DNA of 43,804 nt from Acidobacteriota bacterium. Its GTDB lineage: Bacteria > Acidobacteriota > Terriglobia > Bryobacterales > Bryobacteraceae. Of this stretch, positions 1-6,704 are shown piece after piece; position 1 is the stretch's first letter, and each line of letters begins with the position of its first letter. Position numbers and translations under genes: made by a program. The DNA is taken from NCBI GenBank assembly GCA_016871155.1, contig VFZO01000019.1:1-43804 (forward strand), written 5' to 3'. Below the pieces are notes generated by a model. The model was given only the letters and a program-made list of their open reading frames with translations, searched no databases and was not told the DNA's origin.

Positions 1-2
1 AG

Positions 3-200
3 GGCGTACTGATCAATAAGAAGATACTTTACATTGGCCGGACTGAATGGGACTTCGAAGATGGGACGACTGACCTAAAGGTCGGGCAGAGACCATATGT
101 CCGATTTGCGGCTGCCGACAGAAACGAAGACGATAGAATCAATGTGTTTGGAGGCTGGATGCGTAGAATTCGGCTGAGGCATAACGAGCTCAAGGGCTAG
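3..200 (+). CDS. C-terminal part of an unknown protein (5' end outside window)
   Basis: An open frame enters from the left edge and ends at TAG (198-200), giving 65 residues. The translation is rich in charged residues and glycine (for example ILYIGRTEWDFEDGT and RINVFGGWMRRIRLR) and reads like the end of a soluble protein; I do not recognise the family. The beginning lies outside the window, so length, start and function cannot be judged. An antisense frame over the same bases (75-458, minus) has a much less protein-like composition. Moderate to low confidence that it is a gene. Confidence 0.45.
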   Translation, partial: GVLINKKILYIGRTEWDFEDGTTDLKVGQRPYVRFAAADRNEDDRINVFGGWMRRIRLRHNELKG

Positions 201-536
201 CGCGTCGCTCGCACCATCAAATGCATTTTTCGACCGGCGACCAACTCGCGCCCGCGGTAGAAACAGCAGATGGTTGCGCCCACTCCTTGTTATTTTCTGT
301 TCTCCACCGTGGCGGAAAACCGCACCAACGCGAGTTGCAGTACAGTCAAGCAAAATTCTCCCCGCCTGATTGTAGAGCAACCGAGAATCGGTTGAGTTTC
401 TACTTCGGCGCCGGCTGTGAGCCACTATTGGACGATTGAAACTCCTAACCAGCTTCAAAGCTATTCTTCGGCATTTGGAGTTTCTTCGCCTTGAGAAGGT
501 GCGAGGGGACGGAATCGTCTCTTCGGGACGCCGGGC
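201..536. other. Intergenic stretch, no gene recognised
   Basis: This region separates the 3' ends of two convergent genes. Its GC content is visibly lower than that of the neighbouring genes. Short open frames exist on both strands (221-439 plus, 75-458 minus), but neither has a recognisable domain, a good ribosome binding site or protein-like composition. The only structure I see is the small hairpin at 516-530. Confidence 0.5.
516..530 (-). terminator. Weak terminator-like hairpin after the rhodanese
   Basis: CGTCTC/GGGACG form six pairs (one G-T) around a three-base loop. It lies seven bases past the TAG that ends the extended rhodanese frame on the minus strand. No T-run follows, so an intrinsic terminator is only a possibility. 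Confidence 0.25.
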
Positions 537-866
537 CTAGCCCCGCCGCCCTTCCAGCGGATTATTCTTCTCCCGCCAGTCCGTCAATGCGCATGCCGCC
601 GCTACCGTATACCCGGCCTGGATGAGTATGTCCGCGGCACGCGCGGCTCGGCCTCCGCCGTTTCAAGCCGTCAGGATTGTCTTGTCCCGCGGCACCTCGT
701 GGATGCGCCGCTCCAGTTCGCCGAGCGGAATGTTGACATACCCCTTCATCGAGCCGAGTTCGGCGATTTCAGCCGGTTCCCGGACGTCCAGAAAAAACTC
801 GTTCGCGGTGTGTGCGATCACCTCTTCCAGATCCTCGGCCGACGTGATCTTTCTGAGCTCGCTCAT
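537..866 (-). CDS. Rhodanese-like sulfurtransferase, probable selenoprotein (TGA = Sec at residue 68)
   Basis: A single-domain rhodanese of 109 residues if TGA (663-665) is read through. Seen: MSELRKITSAEDLEEVI start, LDVREPAE motif (about residues 26-33), GYVNIPLGEL, then KTILTA-U-NGGGRAARAADIL. The TGA falls exactly where the catalytic cysteine of the C-x4-R active-site loop belongs, giving U-N-G-G-G-R. After it the frame stays open for 41 codons with normal rhodanese content (AADILIQAGYTV, DWREKNNPLEG) to TAG at 537-539. Known: rhodaneses carry persulfide sulfur on that cysteine. Inferred: UGA is decoded as selenocysteine; a SECIS-like hairpin sits at 632-646. ATG (864-866) overlaps the kgd stop as ATGA, with GGAAGAAG upstream, so translation is coupled to 2-oxoglutarate dehydrogenase. 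The alternative is a nonsense mutation in a decaying gene. The selA/B/C/D genes are not in the window. Confidence 0.75.
632..646 (-). promoter_or_regulatory. SECIS-like hairpin downstream of the in-frame TGA
   Basis: On the minus-strand mRNA, CCGCG pairs perfectly with CGCGG around loop CGUGC. The apical loop begins 22 bases after the UGA. In established bacterial SECIS elements, a short stem-loop within roughly 16-37 bases of UGA with a G in the first two loop positions binds SelB; here G is the second loop base and is followed by U. Short GC hairpins are common in DNA of this composition, so on its own this is modest evidence. Confidence 0.5.
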
Positions 867-3800
867 CGCTTCTTCCGGACCACCAACTGCTTACGCGCCT
901 TCGGACCCGAATCCGGATTAAACGCTTCGTCGAGAATATCGGCCTGCTCGGCCTGGTGCCGTTTGACGGAACCCGGCGCCGGAGAGGCGCTCTCGGCGCG
1001 GCCGATATACCGCAGCGACCGGCGGGCCGGATCGAGCATCGGCTGAATGAACGTCCGGATGAAGCGCCAGGCACCCATATTGCGCGGCTCTTCCTGGACC
1101 CAGCAGACTTCCGCCGTGACCGGATAGCGCATCAACACATCCTGCAGCTCCGCCGACGGGAACGGATAGTACTGTTCCAGCCGGACGATGGCCACGTTGT
1201 TCGCGCCCAGTTTGTCGCGCTGGTCGGCGAGTTCGTAGTAGATTTTGCCGCTGGTCAGCAACACCCTCTTCACCTCATCGGCCTGTGCGAGGCCCGCGTC
1301 GCCGATTACTTCGCGGTAGCCGCCGACAGTGAGATCGTTGAGCATCGACGTCGCCTTGGCGTGGCGCAACAGGCTCTTGGGCGTCATGACGATTAGCGGT
1401 TTGCGCATGCCGCGGCGGTCTGGCCCGCCGTACATCTGGCGGCGCAGCAGATGGAAATACTGCGCGGGTGTGGTGGGGTTCACCACCTGCATGTTTTCCT
1501 CGGCGCAGAGCGAAAGGAAGCGCTCCAGGCGCGCGGAGCTGTGTTCCGGCCCTTGACCCTCCTGGCCGTGCGGCAACAAAAGCACCAGGCCGCTGGGCTG
1601 ATTCCACTTCTGTTGCGAGCAGGAGATGAACTGGTCGATCATGATCTGCGCGCCGTTGGCGAAGTCGCCGAACTGCGCCTCCCACAGCACCAGGCACAGC
1701 GGATCGGCCACCGAGTAGCCGAACTCAAAGCCCATGACGGCGTACTCGCTCAAGCACGAGTCCCACACTTCAAACCGCGCCTGATTCGGCGCCAGGTGCT
1801 GCATGGGAATAAACGGCACGCCATTCTCGGCGTCGTAGAAAACCAGATGGCGCTGCGAGAACGTGCCGCGCCCGGAGTCCTGCCCGCTCAGACGAATCGG
1901 CGTGCCTTCCAGAACCAGGCTGCCGTAGGCGAGGGCCTCGGCGCCGGCCCAGTCCATGGCCGCGCCATCGAGAATCTGCAGGCGTTTGTCGATGAAGCCT
2001 TTCAATTTCGGATGGAGGTTGAAGTCTTCCGGAAACGCGGTGGAGCCGTAGATGACGCGCTCCAGCAACTCGCGGCCGGCCGCGGTCTGCGGAATCTGCT
2101 TGCGCACCGCTTGCTCGTCGATCTCGGCCAACTCCTGATACTCGTAGTGCGACTGATTCTGCTGAGACCGCTCCTGCGCGTCAGAGAGACGCTGCTTGAT
2201 CGCCTTCTTCATCCGCTCGACTTCGCCGGCGGTGGTTACCTTTTCCCGCACCAACCGCTCGGCGTAGATGGTGGCGACCGAAGGATGCTGCCGGATCTTC
2301 CGGTACATGATCGGCTGCGTGTAGGACGGATCGTCGCCTTCGTTGTGACCGTGGCGGCGGTAGCAGATCATGTCGATGACGACATCCTTCTTAAACTGCT
2401 GGCGGAAGTCGAAGGCCAATTGCGCGACGCGCAGGCAGGCCTCCGGATCGTCGCCGTTGACGTGGAACACCGGAGCGTCCACGGCGCGGGCGATGTCGGT
2501 TGCATAAATAGAGCTGCGGCTCGCGTCCGGCTGAGTCGTGAAACCGATCTGGTTATTGATCACCAGGTGAATGGTGCCGCCGGTGGTGTAGCCCTCCAAC
2601 TGCGACATATTCAGCGTTTCGGCCACAACACCCTGGCCCGCGAACGCGGCGTCGCCGTGAATCAGCAGCGGAATCACGCGTTCGCGCTTGTGATCGCCCA
2701 GCCGGTCCTGCTTCGGCCGCACAATGCCTTCGACGACGGGATTCACCGCTTCCAGATGCGACGGGTTTGGCGCGAGGCTGACCATGATCTCGCGGCCCGA
2801 GGAGGACTGCCGCACGCCGGCCGCGCCCAGGTGATACTTCACGTCGCCGGAGCCCTGAGTGGAATGTTCATACGGGTTGCCGTCGAACTCGGAGAAGATC
2901 TGCTCCGGCTTCTTGCCGATGATGTTGGTGAGAATGTTCAGCCGGCCGCGGTGGGCCATGCCGATGACGATCTCATGCACGGCGTTGCCCGCCGCGCGAT
3001 CGGCGATCTCGTCGAGAATCGCAATGGTCGATTCGCCGCCTTCGACGGAAAACCGCTTGTGCCCCTGAAAGCGGGTGTGCAGGAACTGCTCGAAGCCTTC
3101 CGAGTCCAGGATGCGCTCCAGTGCGCGCAGCTTCGTGGCGCTGGAAAGCTCCCAGGTATTGGCCAGCGGCTCCATGCGCTGCTGGAGCCAGGTTTTCTGA
3201 TCCGGCGCCTGGATGTACATGTACTCGGCGCCGATCTTGCCGCAATAGGTCTGCCGCAAGGTTTCCATAAGCTCGCGCAGCGTGAGAACGATATGCGAGG
3301 CGCCCTCGCCGATGGATTGGCCAAGCGAGCCGGTGACGAACTCGCGATCCAGATCCCAGATGGTCAGGCCGTAGTGGGCCGGGTCCAGCTCCGGATGATA
3401 GTTTGGCTCACTGCCAAGCGGGTCGAGGTCGGCGATCAGGTGCCCCCGCACGCGATAGGCGTTGATGAGCTGCAGAACGGCCGACTCCTTGCCGATGTCG
3501 ACGCCGCGCATGGCGGGAGCGCCCGCCGCGCCGCGCGCGACGGCGCGATCCGGCTCCCATTTCACGGGCTTGTGCGGCATGCGGAGGTCGGAGAACATCG
3601 ACTCGTAGAAGCTGTCCTCGCCCTGCAGCAAACCGTGCAGCTTCTGCAGGAACATGCCGCTCTCGGCGCCCTGAATGATGCGGTGATCGTAGGTACAGGT
3701 AACGGTCATCACTTTGCCGATGCCGAGCATCGCGCGCATCTCCGGCGCGGTTCCCAAATATTCGGCGGGAAAATCGATGGCGCCCGTGGCGATGATGCAG

Positions 3801-4585
3801 CCTTGGCCCGGCATGAGGCGCGGAATCGAACCGACGGTACCGATGGTGCCGGGGTTCGTAAGCGAAAGCGTGGTGCCCTGAAAGTCGGGCAGAGCGAGCT
3901 TGCCTTTGCGTCCGCGTTGAATCAGATCGTCGTAGGCTTTCAGATACTCGCCGAAGTTCAGCGCGCCCGCGTTCTTGATGTTTGGAACAACCAGGGAACG
4001 GCCGCCGTCGCGCGACGGTAGATCGATGGCGAGACCAAGATTCACGGACCCGCGAACGGCGCGGAACGCCTCGCCGTTGTTTTCGACGTAGGCCGAGTTC
4101 AGCGACGGATTGGTCTCGAGCGACTTGATGATCGCCCAGCCGATGATGTGCGTGTAGGAGATCTTGCTCATGCCCAGCAGGCCGCGGTGCTGGTTGAGGA
4201 TTCGGCGGTTCTCGTCGATCACCTTCACGGGAATCGAACGCTGGCTGGTGGCGGTGGGAACCTGCAGCGAGAGAATCATGTTCTCCGCGATACGGGCGGC
4301 CGCGCCGCGAAGCGGAACAAGCTGCTCGGAGCTGTCGATGTCCTTGGCCGGCTGCTGGCTCTGCACCTCGGTTTTCGCCTTCGCGACCTCTTGCGTTTGG
4401 ACCGGCGCCGCTGGCGGCGGCGCCGGGGCGGGCGGGGCCGCGGGAGCGGGTGCGCCGTTCGTTGGCGGCGCGCTAGTAAACTCGCTTCGCCACGATTCGT
4501 CCACAAACGAGTGGTTGTGCAAATACTGCTGGTAGAGTTCCTCTTCCAGCCAACTGTTGACGTCTATTTTCGTACTGTCCGACAT
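863..4585 (-). CDS. kgd: Multifunctional 2-oxoglutarate dehydrogenase E1 / succinyltransferase (Kgd type)
   Basis: 1240 residues, close to actinobacterial Kgd. Order: short SucA-like N-terminus (about 1-35), Pro/Ala-rich linker (38-62), catalytic E2 acyltransferase domain (about 90-330, with TYDHRIIQGAESG around 298-310), then a full thiamine-diphosphate E1 (about 360-1230, with GMAHRGRLN near 542 and GDAAFAGQG near 644). There is no lipoyl domain, so it should work with a lipoylated E2 encoded elsewhere. It carries out oxidative decarboxylation of 2-oxoglutarate and succinyl transfer in the TCA cycle, in the cytoplasm. The start ATG gives the expected N-terminus. Its stop overlaps the start of the rhodanese by four bases. 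Long antisense open frames over this gene are shadows produced by GC bias. Confidence 0.95.
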   Translation of the reverse strand: MSDSTKIDVNSWLEEELYQQYLHNHSFVDESWRSEFTSAPPTNGAPAPAAPPAPAPPPAAPVQTQEVAKAKTEVQSQQPAKDIDSSEQLVPLRGAAARIAENMILSLQVPTATSQRSIPVKVIDENRRILNQHRGLLGMSKISYTHIIGWAIIKSLETNPSLNSAYVENNGEAFRAVRGSVNLGLAIDLPSRDGGRSLVVPNIKNAGALNFGEYLKAYDDLIQRGRKGKLALPDFQGTTLSLTNPGTIGTVGSIPRLMPGQGCIIATGAIDFPAEYLGTAPEMRAMLGIGKVMTVTCTYDHRIIQGAESGMFLQKLHGLLQGEDSFYESMFSDLRMPHKPVKWEPDRAVARGAAGAPAMRGVDIGKESAVLQLINAYRVRGHLIADLDPLGSEPNYHPELDPAHYGLTIWDLDREFVTGSLGQSIGEGASHIVLTLRELMETLRQTYCGKIGAEYMYIQAPDQKTWLQQRMEPLANTWELSSATKLRALERILDSEGFEQFLHTRFQGHKRFSVEGGESTIAILDEIADRAAGNAVHEIVIGMAHRGRLNILTNIIGKKPEQIFSEFDGNPYEHSTQGSGDVKYHLGAAGVRQSSSGREIMVSLAPNPSHLEAVNPVVEGIVRPKQDRLGDHKRERVIPLLIHGDAAFAGQGVVAETLNMSQLEGYTTGGTIHLVINNQIGFTTQPDASRSSIYATDIARAVDAPVFHVNGDDPEACLRVAQLAFDFRQQFKKDVVIDMICYRRHGHNEGDDPSYTQPIMYRKIRQHPSVATIYAERLVREKVTTAGEVERMKKAIKQRLSDAQERSQQNQSHYEYQELAEIDEQAVRKQIPQTAAGRELLERVIYGSTAFPEDFNLHPKLKGFIDKRLQILDGAAMDWAGAEALAYGSLVLEGTPIRLSGQDSGRGTFSQRHLVFYDAENGVPFIPMQHLAPNQARFEVWDSCLSEYAVMGFEFGYSVADPLCLVLWEAQFGDFANGAQIMIDQFISCSQQKWNQPSGLVLLLPHGQEGQGPEHSSARLERFLSLCAEENMQVVNPTTPAQYFHLLRRQMYGGPDRRGMRKPLIVMTPKSLLRHAKATSMLNDLTVGGYREVIGDAGLAQADEVKRVLLTSGKIYYELADQRDKLGANNVAIVRLEQYYPFPSAELQDVLMRYPVTAEVCWVQEEPRNMGAWRFIRTFIQPMLDPARRSLRYIGRAESASPAPGSVKRHQAEQADILDEAFNPDSGPKARKQLVVRKKR

Positions 4586-4604
4586 GGGTTCTTGGAGCGA
4601 CGAT

Positions 4605-4628
4605 GACGTGCCCGGTTAGACACACGTC
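4605..4628. repeat. Short inverted repeat upstream of kgd
   Basis: GACGTG and CACGTC form a perfect 6-bp inverted repeat with a 12-base loop, in the 57-base gap between the Gfo/Idh gene and kgd. It could be a weak terminator of the upstream gene or a protein-binding site; no T-run is present. Confidence 0.25.
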
Positions 4629-4642
4629 CGCCTGCTCCTAGT

Positions 4643-5554
4643 CTATCGAATTTCCCCCGTTACCCAGTCCGTTTGAATCGCCTGATGAATCGGGCAAACC
4701 GGTTCCCGGCGCTCCAGGATGGCGGTAACGAAGTCTTCGACAAGCGGATAGTGCAGGTTCGCGTGGGGCGGCAGTTCCAGCGTGCCGCTGGGAGTGTGCA
4801 GGAAGGGCCCGTTGAGCGGGTCTAGGTCCAGAGCGCCATCGGTACCTGAGATCCGGCACTGGTCGCGTTCCACGCGTGAGTTCCAGCGGACGTCGATCAC
4901 GGCGCGAACTCCGCCGGCGTAGTTCACAACCACGGTGGCGTTATCCTCTACGGCCCATTGGTGGACGGCGTTGGAGCGCAGGCCGGTAGCCGCCACGGGG
5001 TCACCGAACAGGAAGTTCGCCAGGTCGATCCGGTGCGAGGCGATATCGAACAGCGGGCCGCCGCCGGCCAGCACCGGGTCCAGCAGCCAGGCGCGATGGC
5101 CTTGCGCCGCTGTGAACCAATAGTGGCAGTTCATTTCGATGAGCAGCGGTTGGCCGATGGCGCCTTCGGCAAGTAGCCGCTTGGCGGCGATGACTTTTGG
5201 ATAGAGGCGCCGGTAGTATGCGACACCGAAGTGCGTGGAACGCGGCGCCTGGGCCATGCCGGCCGCCTCGACGTAGTTTAGTGCGGTGGGCTTTTCGCAC
5301 AGCACGTGCTTACCAGCGGCGAGCGCGGCCACCGCCATCGGTCTATGCAGGGCGACCGGCGTGGCGATGTAGAGCGCGTCGCAGTCCGGCAGGGCGGCAT
5401 CGACGGACGCAAAGGCACGCGTGCCGAACGCATCGGCCTTTTCCGGCTTGGATGTGACGACACCGGCCAGCGTGGACCGGGGTTCCGCCAATATGGCCGG
5501 AATTACGCGCTTTTGGGCGATGTCGCCCACACCGGCGACAATCCAACGAATCAT
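4643..5554 (-). CDS. Gfo/Idh/MocA family NAD(P)-dependent oxidoreductase
   Basis: 303 residues. The N-terminal Rossmann fold shows VAGVGDIA at residues 6-13 (GxGxxA nucleotide-binding pattern) and the family EKP signature in HVLCEKPTAL, whose lysine is catalytic. The C-terminal half is the usual alpha/beta substrate domain (DIASHRIDLANFLFG contains the conserved D-x3-H region). Members oxidise or reduce sugars, inositols or sugar acids; the substrate cannot be named here. Its ATG lies 25 bases from the divergent sugar isomerase-like gene, a common pairing in sugar catabolism, so the two may share a control region. It ends 57 bases before kgd on the same strand. Confidence 0.88.
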   Translation of the reverse strand: MIRWIVAGVGDIAQKRVIPAILAEPRSTLAGVVTSKPEKADAFGTRAFASVDAALPDCDALYIATPVALHRPMAVAALAAGKHVLCEKPTALNYVEAAGMAQAPRSTHFGVAYYRRLYPKVIAAKRLLAEGAIGQPLLIEMNCHYWFTAAQGHRAWLLDPVLAGGGPLFDIASHRIDLANFLFGDPVAATGLRSNAVHQWAVEDNATVVVNYAGGVRAVIDVRWNSRVERDQCRISGTDGALDLDPLNGPFLHTPSGTLELPPHANLHYPLVEDFVTAILERREPVCPIHQAIQTDWVTGEIR

Positions 5555-5579
5555 TCTGCGATGATAAGCTCAAAATCGA

Positions 5580-6602
5580 ATGCAACGCCGGTCCTTCATA
5601 CATGCGGTGCCCGCGGCTTTGGCGGCGCAAGGGAGCAACAAAGTGAAATTCGGCATCGATCTGTTCAGTCTGCGCGGCCAGGGCTGGAGCGCGTTTGAGT
5701 ACCTCGACTATTGCGCCAAGCACGGGGCTCGCGTGGTGCATTTTTCAGAAATTCGATTTCTGGGCGGGCTTGAGAAAGCGCACCTCGAAAAGGTTCGCGA
5801 TCACGCGCGGCGGGTGGGCATTGAGGTCGAGATCGGGATGCTTTCCATCTGCCCCACGGCGGCGCGGTTCGATCCCAAGCAGGGCACAGCGGAAGGACAG
5901 TTGGCGCGGATGATCGACGCGTCAGTTGTCGTTGGGGCGCCGATCGTTCGCGCTGTCTTAGGCGATTGGCGGGACCGCGCTTCGGCCACGCCGCTGGAAC
6001 AGCACATCGAAAACACCGTGAAAACGCTGAAGGCCGTGCGCACGCGCACGCTCGACGCTGGTAAGAAGATCGCCATCGAGAATCACGGCGGTGACCTGCA
6101 AGGACGCGAGTTGAAGATGTTGATCGAGGCCGCGGGCAAGGACTTCGTCGGCGCCTGTATCGACTCGGGCAATCCCACCTGGGCGATCGAGGATCCGCAT
6201 GTCACTCTGGAGACGCTGGCGCCGTACGTGCTGACGTCTCATGTGCGCGACAGCGGCGTGTGGCGCACACCGGAGGGCGCGGCGATGCAGTGGACGCGGA
6301 TGGGCGAGGGGAACGTCGACATTCTGGGCTGGGTGAAAAAATATGCCCAGTTATGCCCGGGAAAGGCGATGTCGCTGGAGATCATCGTCACCGGAACACG
6401 GCCGTTTCCGTACCTCCAGCCGGATTTTTGGAAAGCGTTTCGGACGACGCCCGCCTGGGAGTTCGCCCGCTTCGCATCGATCGCCGAAACGGGTAAACCG
6501 CGCGAAAACCGCCCGGCGCCGGCGAAGGAGAGTGCCGCGGCGCTGGAGCGGGAGGACCTGGAGACGTCGATCCGGTGGCTTCGGAATCACCAGATCATCT
6601 AG
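5580..6602 (+). CDS. Sugar phosphate isomerase/epimerase family protein (xylose-isomerase-like TIM barrel)
   Basis: 340 residues. It starts MQRRSFIHAVPAALAAQ, a short twin-arginine-type leader, so it is probably exported or lipoprotein-like. The body is an AP-endonuclease-2/xylose-isomerase-like barrel: KFGIDLFSLRGQGW at the first strand, IAIENHGGD with a metal-ligand glutamate in the middle, CIDSGNP, and VRDSGVW near the C-terminus. The family isomerises or epimerises sugars or inositol derivatives with divalent metals. Its divergent Gfo/Idh neighbour supports a sugar or inositol role. No strong Shine-Dalgarno precedes the ATG; the start is chosen because it supplies the leader. Confidence 0.85.
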   Translation: MQRRSFIHAVPAALAAQGSNKVKFGIDLFSLRGQGWSAFEYLDYCAKHGARVVHFSEIRFLGGLEKAHLEKVRDHARRVGIEVEIGMLSICPTAARFDPKQGTAEGQLARMIDASVVVGAPIVRAVLGDWRDRASATPLEQHIENTVKTLKAVRTRTLDAGKKIAIENHGGDLQGRELKMLIEAAGKDFVGACIDSGNPTWAIEDPHVTLETLAPYVLTSHVRDSGVWRTPEGAAMQWTRMGEGNVDILGWVKKYAQLCPGKAMSLEIIVTGTRPFPYLQPDFWKAFRTTPAWEFARFASIAETGKPRENRPAPAKESAAALEREDLETSIRWLRNHQII

Positions 6603-6626
6603 CTTTGTTAATTTGCCTGTTTCCGC

Positions 6627-6656
6627 TTGCGTTGGGGTTCGTGAAAGCGATAGTAT
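6627..6656 (+). promoter_or_regulatory. Putative sigma70-type promoter for the TonB-receptor gene
   Basis: TTGCGT (6627-6632) and TAGTAT (6651-6656) are 18 bases apart in the gap upstream of the receptor. A 5-bp hairpin (ACCGC/GCGGT, 6666-6681) follows in the presumed leader. Pattern match only. Confidence 0.4.
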
Positions 6657-6704
6657 CTGCACACTAACCGCTTAGAGGCGGTCACTTCCAGTCTCGAGGT
6701 GTCC

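Noticed and set aside
75..458. 127-residue minus-strand open frame
   Set aside because: No recognisable domain, and composition typical of a shadow frame. It overlaps the more protein-like plus-strand frame 3-200 and the low-GC gap.
663..866. Treating the rhodanese as a complete 67-residue protein
   Set aside because: It would lack the catalytic loop and the last third of the fold, whereas the frame past the TGA continues with clear rhodanese sequence.
1451..4021. 856-residue plus-strand open frame antisense to kgd
   Set aside because: Artefact of GC-rich codons on the opposite strand. kgd is an unmistakable enzyme with all motifs, and the antisense translation is Arg/His/Val/Ala-rich without domains.
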